NCBI RefSeq assembly: GCF_900106535.1
Contig: NZ_FNOH01000002.1
Location: 372,001 to 436,000, forward strand
Source: Myxococcus xanthus
GTDB taxonomy: Bacteria; Myxococcota; Myxococcia; Myxococcales; Myxococcaceae
Direction: 5' to 3'
Length of the DNA stretch: 64,000 nucleotides
Under the pieces are notes generated by a model, which worked only from the letters and a program-made list of their open reading frames with translations, had not been told where the DNA came from and did not search any database. Positions within the stretch are counted from its first letter, which is position 1; the number at the start of each line of letters is the position of its first letter. The position numbers were made by a program, and so were the translations under genes. This document shows positions 29,932 through 40,000 of this stretch, in pieces.

Positions 29932-32900
29932 GAACGGCGAACAGGGCTTCATCGGCCGCATCATCGGCGCGTGCGCGCGCAACCCGTTCCTCACCATCCT
30001 GCTGGTGGGCGGCCTGGCGGCGTGGGCCGTCCACGCGGTTCGCAACACCAAGCTGGACGCCATCCCCGACCTGTCCGACACGCAGGTCATCGTCTTCACC
30101 GAATGGATGGGACGTGGGCCGGATCTGGTCGAGGACCAGATCACCTACCCCATCTCCTCCTCCCTGCTGTCGGCGCCGAAGGTGAAGGCCGTCCGTGGCC
30201 AGTCCATGTTCGGCATGTCCTTCATCTACGTCATCTTCGAGGACGGCACGGACATGTACTGGGCGCGCAGCCGCGTGCTCGAATACATGGAGACGGCGCG
30301 CGGACGCCTGCCCGCGGGTGTGACGCCCATGCTGGGTCCGGACGCCACCGGCGTGGGCTGGGTGTTCCAGTACGCGCTCGTGGACGAGAGCGGCAAGCAC
30401 TCCCTGGCGGACCTGCGCAGCCTCCAGGACTGGAACGTGCGCTACGCGCTGTCCAGCGTGCCCGGCGTGGCGGAAGTCGCCAGCGTGGGCGGCATCGTCA
30501 AGCAGTACCAGGTGCAGGTGGACCCCAACCAACTGCGCGCCTACGGCGTGACGCTGGGCGAGGTGACACGCGCGGTCCGCGAGTCCAACGAGGACGTGGG
30601 CGGCCGGGTGATGGAAATCGCGGGCCACGAGCACATCATCCGAGGGCGTGGCTACATCCGCTCCACGCAGGACATCGAGAACATCCCGCTGAAGGTGAGC
30701 GCGGACGGCACGCCCGTGCTGGTGCGCAACGTGGCCACGGTGAGCCTGGGGCCGGACATCCGCCGGGGTGTCGCGGAGCTGGACGGCAAGGGCGAGGTGG
30801 CCGGCGGCATCGTCGTCATGCGCTACGGGGAGAACGCGCTCACCGTCATCGAGGCGGTGAAGGAGCGCCTGGAGGAGGTGCGCGCGGGCCTGCCGGAGGG
30901 CGTGGAGCTGGTCGTCACGTATGACCGCTCGGGGCTCATCGAGGAGTCCATCAGCACGCTCAGCCGGGCGCTGGTGGAGGAGATGCTGGTGGTCAGCCTC
31001 ATCATCTTCCTCTTCCTGATGCACGCGCGCAGCGCGCTGGTCACCATCTTCACGCTGCCCCTGGCGGTGCTGCTCGCCTTCATCCCCATGTACTACCAGG
31101 GGCTCACCGCCAACATCATGAGCCTGGGCGGCATCATCGTCGCCATTGGCGCAATGGTGGATGCCTCCATCATCATCGTGGAGAACATCCACAAGAAGCT
31201 GGAGGCGTGGGAGGCGGAAGGCCGCCCGGGCGAGCGGCGCGAGGTCATCATCTCCGCGATGCAGGAGGTGGGGCCCTCCATCTTCGGCACGCTGCTGGTG
31301 CTCACCGTCGCCTTCCTCCCCGTCTTCACGCTGGAGGCCACCGAAGGCCGGCTCTTCAAGCCGCTGGCTTACACGAAGACGTACTCCATGGGCTTCGCCG
31401 CGGTGCTGGCGGTGACACTCACGCCCGCGCTGGCGGTGCTCTTCATCCGCGGACGCATCCGCCGGGAGGACGAGAACCCCCTCAACCGCTGGCTGGTGGC
31501 CCTCTACATGCCGGTGGTGCGCTTCGTGGTGCGGCACGCCAAGGTGGTGGTGGCGCTGTCCGTGGTGGCCATGGCGATGACGGTGCCAGCCTTCATGCGG
31601 CTGGGCCATGAGTTCATGCCGCCGCTCAACGAAGGCGCCATCCTCTACATGCCCACCTCGCCGCCGGGCATGTCCATCACCGAGGCCACGCGCATCCTCC
31701 AGTCCATGGACGCGGAGCTGAAGCGCATTCCAGAGGTGGTCAGCGTCTTCGGCAAGGCGGGCCGCGCGGAGACGGCCACGGACCCGGCGCCCCTGTCCAT
31801 GTTCGAGACGACGGTGGTGCTCAAGCCGAAGTCCGAGTGGCGCAAGGGCCTCACCTGGGAAGCCCTGCTGACGGAGATGGACGAGACGCTCCAGTACCCG
31901 GGCATGCCCAACATCTTCTGGATGCCCATCCAGACGCGCACGGAGATGCTGGCCACCGGCATCCGAAGTCCGCTGGGCATCCAGGTGTTTGGCGACAACC
32001 TGGACACGCTGGAGCAGGCAGCGGTGGCCATTGAAAAGGCCGTGGCCCAGGTGCCCGGCACGCGCAGCGCGTTCGCGGACCGCTCCACCGGCGGCTTCTA
32101 TGTGGACATCGAGGTGAAGCGGGAAGAGGCCGCGCGCCTGGGCCTGGGCGTGAAGGACATCAACGAGGTGGTGATGGGCGCCATCGGCGGAGAGAACGTC
32201 TCCCAGACGGTGGAGGGCCGCGAGCGCTACCCCATCAACGTGCGCTACGCGCGTGAGTACCGCGACAGCCCCGAACTGTTGAAGGAGGTGCTGGTCCCCA
32301 CTCCGGCCGGCGCGCAGGTGCCGCTGGCCCAGGTGGCGGACGTGCGCTTCGTGCAGGGCCCGCCGATGATTCGCAGCGAGGGCGGCAAGCTCGTCACCTA
32401 CGTCTTCGTGGACACCGCGCGGCCCATCGCGGACTACGTGAAGGACGCGAAGGCGGCGGTGGCGCGCGAGGTGAAGACGCCCACCGGCGTGCGCGTGGAG
32501 TGGAGCGGCCAGTTCAAGTACTTCGAGCGCGCCACGGAGAAGCTCAAGGTGGTGATTCCCGTCACCCTGCTGCTGGTGTGCCTGCTGCTGTACTTCAGCA
32601 CGAAGTCCGTGGTGGAGATGGGCATCGTCCTGCTGGCGGTGCCCTTCAGCCTGATTGGCGCGGTGTGGCTGCTGTACCTGCTCGACTACAACATGAGCAT
32701 CGCCGTGTGGGTGGGGCTCATCGCGCTGGCCGGACTCGACGCGGAGACAGGCGTGGTGATGCTGCTCTACCTCACCCTGGCCCATAAGAAGGCGGACCAG
32801 GAGGGACGGCTGCGCTCCATGGCTGACCTGACGGAGACCATCGTTGATGGCGCGGCGCGTCGTATCCGTCCCAAGCTGATGACGGTGATGACGGACATGA

Positions 32901-33118
32901 TCGGCCTGCTCCCCGTGCTGTGGAGCACCGGCACGGGCGCGGACGTGATGAAGCGCATCGCCGCGCCGCTGGTGGGCGGACTCGTGACGTCGTTTTTACT
33001 CGAGCTGACCGTGTATCCGGCCATCTTCGCCCTCTGGAAGCGGCGCCACCTTCCCCAGGAACAGCCAGAGGAAGGCACAGGAGAGCCACCCCTGCCCGCC
33101 GAAACTCAGACAGCCTGA
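29918..33118 (+). CDS. cusA: CusA-type heavy-metal RND pump (Cu/Ag)
   Basis: 1066 residues; the ATG at 29918 has GGAGG five bases upstream. It shows the 12-helix RND layout with two large periplasmic loops. The proton-relay segment reads GAMVDASIIIVEN, as in CusA-type Cu(I)/Ag(I) exporters rather than the CzcA DFGxxVDG form. Two methionines of the CusA metal site appear conserved, in PLSMFETT and TEMLATGI (equivalents of E. coli M573 and M623). It drives proton-coupled export of Cu/Ag from periplasm to outside with the two preceding gene products. It is the last gene of the operon, followed by a strong hairpin at 33157-33182. Confidence 0.94.
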   Translation: MQPTENGEQGFIGRIIGACARNPFLTILLVGGLAAWAVHAVRNTKLDAIPDLSDTQVIVFTEWMGRGPDLVEDQITYPISSSLLSAPKVKAVRGQSMFGMSFIYVIFEDGTDMYWARSRVLEYMETARGRLPAGVTPMLGPDATGVGWVFQYALVDESGKHSLADLRSLQDWNVRYALSSVPGVAEVASVGGIVKQYQVQVDPNQLRAYGVTLGEVTRAVRESNEDVGGRVMEIAGHEHIIRGRGYIRSTQDIENIPLKVSADGTPVLVRNVATVSLGPDIRRGVAELDGKGEVAGGIVVMRYGENALTVIEAVKERLEEVRAGLPEGVELVVTYDRSGLIEESISTLSRALVEEMLVVSLIIFLFLMHARSALVTIFTLPLAVLLAFIPMYYQGLTANIMSLGGIIVAIGAMVDASIIIVENIHKKLEAWEAEGRPGERREVIISAMQEVGPSIFGTLLVLTVAFLPVFTLEATEGRLFKPLAYTKTYSMGFAAVLAVTLTPALAVLFIRGRIRREDENPLNRWLVALYMPVVRFVVRHAKVVVALSVVAMAMTVPAFMRLGHEFMPPLNEGAILYMPTSPPGMSITEATRILQSMDAELKRIPEVVSVFGKAGRAETATDPAPLSMFETTVVLKPKSEWRKGLTWEALLTEMDETLQYPGMPNIFWMPIQTRTEMLATGIRSPLGIQVFGDNLDTLEQAAVAIEKAVAQVPGTRSAFADRSTGGFYVDIEVKREEAARLGLGVKDINEVVMGAIGGENVSQTVEGRERYPINVRYAREYRDSPELLKEVLVPTPAGAQVPLAQVADVRFVQGPPMIRSEGGKLVTYVFVDTARPIADYVKDAKAAVAREVKTPTGVRVEWSGQFKYFERATEKLKVVIPVTLLLVCLLLYFSTKSVVEMGIVLLAVPFSLIGAVWLLYLLDYNMSIAVWVGLIALAGLDAETGVVMLLYLTLAHKKADQEGRLRSMADLTETIVDGAARRIRPKLMTVMTDMIGLLPVLWSTGTGADVMKRIAAPLVGGLVTSFLLELTVYPAIFALWKRRHLPQEQPEEGTGEPPLPAETQTA

Positions 33119-33156
33119 AAAAATGCAATCCGGCTGAATCTAGACACTCAAGTTCG

Positions 33157-33182
33157 CCCCGGGAGTTACGCAACTCCCGGGG
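33157..33182. terminator. Perfect 11-bp hairpin after cusA
   Basis: CCCCGGGAGTT and AACTCCCGGGG form a perfect stem with a 4-base loop (ACGC), 39 nt after the cusA stop and 60 nt before the amidase start. There is no T-run. It probably ends the cus transcript, and could also lie in the amidase leader. Confidence 0.6.
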
Positions 33183-33241
33183 GCTGGGCGCCGATAATCC
33201 GGGCAGACTCACGCAGCCTCTACCCCCTGGAAGCCCTCCTC

Positions 33242-34087
33242 ATGAGCCTTCGCCTGCCCTCGCTCTCCTCCGTGTTCCGCGCCACTCAGGCGCAGGCCCC
33301 TCGCACCGCCGCCGCCGCGGCCTCCACGGTCTCCGCGCCGCCCGCGGGCCTGCGCAAGGGCGACTCCGGGCCCAAGGTGAAGCAACTGCAGGATGCGCTC
33401 GTGAAGGTGGGCTACATGACGAAGGCCCAGGTGACCACGGGCCCCGGCACCTTCGGTCCGCAGACGGAAACGGCGGTGAAGAAGTTCCAGGCGGACAACA
33501 AGCTGCCCACCACCGGTTTCTACGGTGACCTCACGCAGGCGGCGCTGAAGAAGGCGCTGGGCACCAGCGGCCCCACCACGCCCACCACCCCGGGCGGCAA
33601 GTTCACCAAGCCCGCGGTCATCAACGCGCCCTCGCCGAACCAGAACTCGCGCGGCGGGACGAAGATCGACACCATCGTCATGCACCACACCGCGACCAAC
33701 AACGGCGCGGGCGACCTGTCGTGGATGCGCAATCCGCAGAGCAAGGTGTCCGCGCACTACATGGTGGACCGCGACGGGAAGATCTATCAGCTGGTCGGTG
33801 ACGACAAGCGCGCCTGGCACGCGGGCAAGGGCGAGCTGCACGGCGTGCCCTCGGACATCAACAACCGCTCCATCGGCATCGAAATCGTGAACGACGGCAG
33901 CGGCAAGACGCCCTTCACCGAGGCGCAGTACAAGTCACTCACCCAGCTCACCGGTTACCTGAAGCAGCAGCACAACATTCCGATGAAGAACATCGTGGGC
34001 CACGCCGACGTGGCGGTTCCCAAGGGCCGCAAGAACGACCCGGCGCCCAACTTCGATTGGAACCGGCTGCGCAAGGGCATCTCCTGA
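33242..34087 (+). CDS. Peptidoglycan-binding N-acetylmuramoyl-L-alanine amidase (PGRP/amidase_2)
   Basis: 281 residues. After a low-complexity Ala-rich N-terminus there is a PG_binding_1 domain (about 37-105, LRKGDSGPKVKQLQDAL), a Pro/Thr linker, and an amidase_2 domain (about 135-281). Zinc ligands are likely the first His of VMHHTATN, the His of VGHADV and the Asp near NFDWN. Motifs SAHYMVDRDGKIYQLV, AWHAG and SIGIEIVN are all present. It would cut the bond between muramic acid and L-Ala in peptidoglycan. No standard signal peptide is seen, so it may be a lysis enzyme or be released by other routes. Confidence 0.9.
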   Translation: MSLRLPSLSSVFRATQAQAPRTAAAAASTVSAPPAGLRKGDSGPKVKQLQDALVKVGYMTKAQVTTGPGTFGPQTETAVKKFQADNKLPTTGFYGDLTQAALKKALGTSGPTTPTTPGGKFTKPAVINAPSPNQNSRGGTKIDTIVMHHTATNNGAGDLSWMRNPQSKVSAHYMVDRDGKIYQLVGDDKRAWHAGKGELHGVPSDINNRSIGIEIVNDGSGKTPFTEAQYKSLTQLTGYLKQQHNIPMKNIVGHADVAVPKGRKNDPAPNFDWNRLRKGIS

Positions 34088-34101
34088 CAGTCGTCTTCCC
34101 C

Positions 34102-34143
34102 TGCGTGCGAGGAGGCTCGCTGAGCGTGAGCCCCTCGCACGCA
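34102..34143 (+). terminator. Long hairpin after the amidase gene
   Basis: TGCGTGCGAGG (34102-34112) pairs with CCTCGCACGCA (34133-34143), and an inner GGCTC/GAGCC stem continues after a single bulged A. That gives 16 bp with a 9-base loop, 14 nt after the stop codon. No T-run follows. It is probably a transcription terminator. Confidence 0.65.
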
Positions 34144-34176
34144 TCGCGTTTGGAAACGTGGTAGAAGGTCGCCAGC

Positions 34177-34491
34177 GTGCTCCGAATCTGGCTCATCGTC
34201 TGCCTGTTCCTGTTCGCCCCGGGCCTGGGGGGCTTGATGCCCACCCTCACTGGCGCGGTGGGCGAGGTCTGCACGCAGAGCTGCCCGGACGATGATGACC
34301 AGGGGCAGTGCGCCCCGGACTGCATCGACTGCACCTGCTGTGCCCACGTGCGCACCGTGGCCGCGCATGCCCCGCCGCTTTCCTTCGTGCTACTCGTGTC
34401 GCGGCCCTTGCGCGTCGCCTACGAGAAGGCCGAACCGTTGTCGGCCGACGGGCGCGACATCCTCCACGTCCCGATAGCCCCCCTCGCGTAG
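34177..34491 (+). CDS. Small exported Cys-rich protein heading the second RND operon
   Basis: 104 residues from a GTG at 34177. The first 20 residues are a signal peptide or anchor. Residues 32-56 hold eight cysteines, with an acidic DDDD run and a CxxCxCC core (CIDCTCCAHV). This could bind a soft metal. No family is recognised. It stands 109 nt before the CzcC-like gene, the same position as the 26293 gene before CusC, but the two proteins share only the signal, the Cys richness and a Pro-rich end. Periplasmic metal binding is inferred. Confidence 0.6.
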   Translation: MLRIWLIVCLFLFAPGLGGLMPTLTGAVGEVCTQSCPDDDDQGQCAPDCIDCTCCAHVRTVAAHAPPLSFVLLVSRPLRVAYEKAEPLSADGRDILHVPIAPLA

Positions 34492-34600
34492 GTCGCGTCC
34501 GCCGTCTCGTTCGCTCGTGTCCGCCAGGACGGGTGTGCCCGTGTGTCATCGCGGGGCACGCTCCACCTGACGCACGCCTCCTTTTCGCGAGGTCATCGCC

Positions 34601-35863
34601 GTGCCCCATCCACTCACGGTGGCAGCCTTCGGGCTCGCCGCCACACTCCTATTTCCGCGTGTCGCCGCGGCCCAGCCGGGCTCCGCCGATGCCGCGCTGT
34701 CCCTTGAAGAAACCCTGGTCCTGGCCCGCCAGCGTGCACCCGCGCTGCTGGATGCCGCGGGCCGCGCCGCCGAGGCCCAGGGCCCCGTGGCGGCCGCCAG
34801 GTCGCTGCTGAACGACAACCCCACCTTCGAGCTCCAGGCGGGCCCGCGCAGTGCCCCTGGCTCGCCGGGAAACCCCGCCGTGCGTGGGTTGGACTTGAGC
34901 GTGGGCATCAGCCAGTCCTTCGAGCTGGGTGGAAAGCGCGGCGCCCGCCGGGAATCCGCGCGCGCCGGTCTGGAGATGGCGACGGCCCACCAGCGCGACG
35001 CCGAGCGCCGGGTGCTGGGTGACGTCGCCGCGCGCTTCCTCCAGGCGCTGCATGCGCGGGAGCGGCTGAGCCTCGCGCGAGAAGCCGAGGCCGCCGCCCG
35101 GGAGACCGCGAACTCCGCCCAGCGGCGCTTCGAGGCCGGTGATGTGCCCGTGGTGGACGTCAACGTGGCGCGCGTGTCCCTGGCCCGCATGCGCGCGGAG
35201 GTGGCCACCGCGGAGGGGGACGAGGCCGTCCAACTCCACCAGTTGCGCGCGATGTTGGGCCTTCCGCTCACACATCCGTTGGCCATCCGCGGTGAGCTGC
35301 GAGTGCTCGCGCTCCAGCCTGTCACGGAGGCGAAGACAGACACCGTGGCGGCGCGGCCCGATATCGCCGCGTTGGAAGCGGAGCTCGCCCAGGCGGATGC
35401 CGACCGCCGCATGGGCCGGGCGAGCGTCTGGCCAGACATCACCGCGGGGTTTCTGTACCAGCGAGAGATTGATGAAATCGCCTACCTCGGCGCCCTGAGC
35501 GTGCCGCTGCCGCTCTTCGACCGGGGAGACAACGCCCGGGTGACGGGCGAGGCCCGCGTGCGCCGGCTCCAATCCCTGCTGGCGGCGGCCCGGTTGGAAG
35601 TGGACGTCCAGGTGGAGGCCGCGCGCGTGCAGCACCGCAAGCGGCTGGAAGCCGTGACGCTGCTGGAAGCCGACGCCCTGCCGCTGCTCAGTGACAACGA
35701 AAGTCTCGCTCGCCGCTCCTACGAAGCCGGAGAGATGGGCCTCGCCGAGTTCCTCCTCGTTCGCCGCGACACGCTGGAAGCGCGTGCCGCCTACCTCGAC
35801 AGCCTCCTTCAGGCAGCCCTCTCCCGCGTCCAACTGGCCGTGGAGACCGGAGCCCTTCCATGA
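34601..35863 (+). CDS. TolC-family outer-membrane efflux protein (CzcC-like)
   Basis: 420 residues from a GTG at 34601 with GAGGT upstream. The signal peptide ends at VAAAQ (near residue 25). Two helical repeats follow, with the family pattern SLEETLVLARQRAP near 33 and GISQSFELGGKRGARR near 105. It is the outer-membrane duct of the second metal pump. It overlaps the adaptor gene by four bases (ATGA), so the three genes form one operon. It differs clearly from the CusC-like protein at 26828, which argues against a recent duplication. Confidence 0.9.
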   Translation: MPHPLTVAAFGLAATLLFPRVAAAQPGSADAALSLEETLVLARQRAPALLDAAGRAAEAQGPVAAARSLLNDNPTFELQAGPRSAPGSPGNPAVRGLDLSVGISQSFELGGKRGARRESARAGLEMATAHQRDAERRVLGDVAARFLQALHARERLSLAREAEAAARETANSAQRRFEAGDVPVVDVNVARVSLARMRAEVATAEGDEAVQLHQLRAMLGLPLTHPLAIRGELRVLALQPVTEAKTDTVAARPDIAALEAELAQADADRRMGRASVWPDITAGFLYQREIDEIAYLGALSVPLPLFDRGDNARVTGEARVRRLQSLLAAARLEVDVQVEAARVQHRKRLEAVTLLEADALPLLSDNESLARRSYEAGEMGLAEFLLVRRDTLEARAAYLDSLLQAALSRVQLAVETGALP

Positions 35864-37059
35864 AGCCCCTCCACGCCGCAGTGGCCGCCCTCCTCCTGCT
35901 CACCGCCTGCAAGCGCGAGACGCCGCACGACGCGCAAGCGCACGGACATGACGAGCCCCCCGCCCAGGCAGGTGCCCACCACGACGACCATGGCGAGCCC
36001 CACGTCCGCATCGCGTCGGAGATGTTGAGAGACTTGCGCATCACCACCGCGCCCGTGGGCGTGCGACCGGGCGGTGAGAATGTCACCGTCCTAGGAGAGC
36101 TCACCTTCAGCGAGGACGCCTACGCGGAGGTGGCCTCCCCCATCGCCGCCCGCGTGAGCGCCGTCTTCGTCACCACCGGTCAGGCGGTGAAGCAGGGCGA
36201 AAAGCTCGCGGACCTGCGCAGCCCCGAGCTGGGCAAGGCGCGCGCGGCGCTGCAAGCGGCCCAGGCCCAGGCCCAGGCCGCGCGTCAGGCCGCCGAGCGC
36301 AAGCGCACGCTCGCTGACGAGCGCATCATCGCGAGCAAGGACGTGCAAGCCGCCGAAGCAGAGGCCGCCGCCGCCGAGGCCTCGGTCGCCGCCGCGCGCG
36401 CGGAGCTGGTGGCCCTGGGCGTGAGCGAAGAAGAGCTGCGCGGTGGCAACGTCCCCCCGGGCTTCGTCCTGCGCGCCCCCCTGTCCGGCACCGTCGTCGA
36501 ACGCACCGCGAGGATGGGGCAGATGGCGGACCCCAACCTGCCGCTGTTCTGCATTGGTGACGTGTCCTCGCTGTGGCTGGTGGTGCACGCCTTCGAGCGT
36601 GACGCCGTGCGCATCCAGCGTGGCACGCAGGCCCGCATCACCTTCGCGGCCTTTCCGGGCCAGGAGTTCATGGCGAAGGTGGGCCACGTGGGGCAGCGCG
36701 TGGACGCGACTTCACGCACCATCCCCGTGAGGCTGGAGCTGGACAACGCCGACGGCCAACTTCGGCCCGGCATGTCCGCGTCGGCCTACATCCCGTTGGG
36801 GGACCCGGGAGCGCCCATCACCGCCGTGCCCGCGGCGGCGCTCCAGCGGCTGGAAGGTGGCTGGGTGGCCTTCCTGCCCACTGACACGCGCGGCGTCTTC
36901 GAGCGACGCGAGGTGGGCCGGGGCCGCACCCTGGGCGGCGACGTGGAGGTCCTCACCGGACTGAAGCCTGGCGAGCAGGTGGTGGTGGAAGGCGCGTTCC
37001 TGCTCAAGGCGGAGGCGGAGAAGTTGAGCGGCGGAGGGAGTGACGGCCATGCGCACTGA
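35860..37059 (+). CDS. RND periplasmic adaptor lipoprotein with His-rich N-terminus (CzcB-like)
   Basis: 399 residues. The lipoprotein signal ends LLTAC (Cys17). Residues 22-49 carry about nine His and several Asp/Glu (AHGHDEPP, AHHDDHGEPH), a likely Zn/Co/Ni/Cd-binding stretch. Then come the barrel-sandwich, a helical hairpin rich in Ala (about 125-190) and beta-barrel domains, and the C-terminus ends in HAH. It links the pump to the outer-membrane duct and may collect metal ions through the His-rich part. It overlaps both neighbours by 4 and 11 nt. Confidence 0.92.
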   Translation: MKPLHAAVAALLLLTACKRETPHDAQAHGHDEPPAQAGAHHDDHGEPHVRIASEMLRDLRITTAPVGVRPGGENVTVLGELTFSEDAYAEVASPIAARVSAVFVTTGQAVKQGEKLADLRSPELGKARAALQAAQAQAQAARQAAERKRTLADERIIASKDVQAAEAEAAAAEASVAAARAELVALGVSEEELRGGNVPPGFVLRAPLSGTVVERTARMGQMADPNLPLFCIGDVSSLWLVVHAFERDAVRIQRGTQARITFAAFPGQEFMAKVGHVGQRVDATSRTIPVRLELDNADGQLRPGMSASAYIPLGDPGAPITAVPAAALQRLEGGWVAFLPTDTRGVFERREVGRGRTLGGDVEVLTGLKPGEQVVVEGAFLLKAEAEKLSGGGSDGHAH

Positions 37060-40000
37060 GGCCCCCGACTCCTGGATGAACCGCATCCTGCGGTCCTCCT
37101 TCGCCCGGCCTGGTCTCACCGTGGTGCTGGCCCTGGCGCTCTCCGCCTTCGGCGCGGTGGCGCTCAAGGGGCTGACGCGCGACGTGTTCCCGGACCTGTC
37201 CGCGCCCATCTTCAACGTCATCGTGCAGAACCCGGCGATGGGCGCGCAGGAGCTGGAGACGGCCGTGGCCATCCCCATGGAGGTGGCACTCGCGGGCCTG
37301 CCCGAGGTGCGCCGCATCCGCTCCACCTCGCAGTTGGGCGTCACCCAGCTCACGGTGGAGTTCGAGCCAGACGCCGACTACTTCCGCAGCCGGCAGTACG
37401 TCGTCGAGCGCGTGGCCCAGGCGCAGAGCGAGCTCCCACCCGGCACGGACGCGCCGCTGGTCTCCAGCCTCACCGGGCGGCTCAACGAGGTGTTCGAGTT
37501 CACCCTGGAAGCGGAGCCCGGCGCGGCGGAGCTGATGACGCTGCGGGATTTGGCCGAGTTCGAGGTGAAGAACCGGCTGCTCGCCGTGCCCGGTGTCGCC
37601 GGTGTGGAGCGCCTGGGTGGCTACCTGCGCCAGTTCCAGGTGCAGCTCGACCCGGACCAGATGGTGGCGCGCGGCATCACCCTGAACCAGGTGGAGCACG
37701 CGCTGGAGGGCGCGAACCTGAACGCCTCGGGCGGCTTCGTGGTGCAGGGCCCCATGGAGTGGACGGTGCGCGCGGTGGGGCGCGCGGAGTCCGTGGAGGA
37801 CCTGCGCGACACCGTGGTCGCCGTGCGCGACAGCACGCCCGTGCTGCTGGGTGACGTGGCCGACATCCGCGAGGCCCCCGCCGTACGCCGGGGCATCGCC
37901 CACCGGCTGAAGGGCGAGGTGGTGAGCTGCCGTGTCATCAAGCAGTTCGGCGCGGACACACAGCAGGTGACGGCGGGCATCCGCGTCGCCATCCAGGAGC
38001 TGAAACAGGGCCTGCCGCCCGGTGTGCAGCTTCGCATCGTGTATGACCAGTCGGTGCTGGTGGACTCCGCGCTGGGCGGCGTCAGCCGGGCCATTCTGCT
38101 GGGCGCGGTGCTGGTGGTGCTCGTGCTCTTCCTGCTCCTGGGAGACTGGCGCGCGGCGCTCATCGTCACGCTCACCCTGCCCTTGTCCCTGGCGCTGGCG
38201 GGTGTGCTGCTGAAGTTCGCCGGCATCGGCATCAACACGATGACGCTGGGAGGACTGGCCATCGCCGTGGGCCTGCTGGTGGACGCGGCCATCATCGTCA
38301 CGGAGAACATCGTCCACCGCCTGCGTGAAGCGAAGGGCAAGGCTTCGCGGCGCGACGTGGCGCTGGCGGCGTCCATGGAGATGGCCCGGCCCATCGCCTT
38401 CGCCACGCTCATCGTCGTCTCCGTGTTCATCCCCCTGTTCGCCATGACGGGCATCGAGGGGCGCATGTACCAACCGCTCGCCGCGGCCGTGGTGGCCTGC
38501 CTGACGGCGTCGTTGGGGCTGGCGCTGACGCTGGTGCCGGTGGCGTCCGGGCTCTTCCTCCGCGCGCCCCGCGAAGGACAGCCCGAGGACGTGTGGCTCA
38601 TCCGCAAAATCAAGCACGTCTACGCGCCCATGCTGGAGGCGTGCATGCGCCACGCGGGCCTCGTGCGACTGGTGGCCCTGGCCGTCACCGTGCCCGCCCT
38701 GTCACTGGCCTTCGTGGTGGGCAGCGACTTCATGCCCAAGCTGGATGAAGGCGCGCTGCTGCTCCAGACGGTGCTGCCGCCGGAGGCCTCGCTGGAGGAG
38801 GTGGACCGGCTCAACCACCTGGTGGAGGACGCGCTGTTGAAGTTCCCGGAGGTGGAGGACGTGGTGCGCCGCACGGGCCGCGCGGAACGCACGGAGGACC
38901 CGATGCCGCACACGCTGTCGGACGTGCTCGTCATCCTCAAGCCGGAGCGGGGACGTTCGATGGAGGAGCTGGAAGCCGCGATGCGCGAGGCGGTGGGACA
39001 GGTCCCTGGCGTGTCGACGCTGTTCACCACGCCCTTGGGCATGCGCATCGATGAAGGGCTCGGCGGCAGCCCCGCGGACATCTCCGTTCGCATCTTCGGG
39101 CCGGAGCTGGAGACGCTGGCCGGACTGGCCGAGCGGGCGCAGGCCATCATGGCGAAGGTGAAGGGCGTGGAGGACTTGCGGGCGGAGAAGCTGACCGGCC
39201 TTCCCCAGCTCCGCATCACCGTGAACCGCGCCGCAGTGGCGCGCGTGGGCCTGACACCCGGGGACGTCATCCACGCCGTGAAGGTGGGGATGGTGGGCCA
39301 GGAGTTCGCCCAGGTGTGGAAGGGCCAGCGCCGCTATGACTTGCTGCTGCGGCTGGCGGACCACCGCCGGGGCGACGCCACCGCCATCCGGGGTCTGCTG
39401 GTGGACGGGCATGACGGCACGCGCATCCCGTTGAGCCAACTGGCCACCATCGAGGAGACATTCGGCGCGGGCAGCATCCGCCGCGAGGCGGGCAGCCGGC
39501 GCATCGCGGTGGAGGCCAGCGTCGCGGGCCGGGATTTGGGCAGCACAGCGGCCGAGGTGCGCGAGCGGCTGGCGTCGGAGCTGAAGCTGCCGACCGGTTA
39601 CTTCCTGGACATGGGCGGCCGGGTGGAGAGCCAGCAGCGCGCCGCGCAGGCGATGACGGTCGCCATCGCGGTGGCCCTGCTCGCGGTGTTCATCCTCCTC
39701 TACCTGGCGCTGGGCTCGCTGGCGGAGTCGCTGGTCATCATCGCCACCCTTCCAGACGCCTTCGTCGGAGGCATCCTGGCGCTGCTCATCGCCGGGGAGA
39801 CATGGAACGTGTCCAGCCTGGTGGGCCTCATCGGCCTGTTTGGCATTGCCGTCCAGAATGGCCTGGTGCTGGTGGCGCAGACGAAGCTGCTCATGCAGCA
39901 CGGAAAGCCCTTCGATGAGGCCATTCGAGAGGCGAGCATCGGCCGCGTCCGCCCCAAGCTGATGACGGCTGGCACCGCCATCCTGGGCCTGCTGCCGCTG

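Noticed and set aside
29864-32785. A 973-codon open frame on the minus strand opposite cusA
   Set aside because: His/Ala/Arg-rich shadow of the RND pump gene, with no recognisable domain.
33157-33182. Possible attachment site or mobile-element end
   Set aside because: It is a single perfect hairpin with no second copy, integrase or target duplication nearby. A terminator is simpler.
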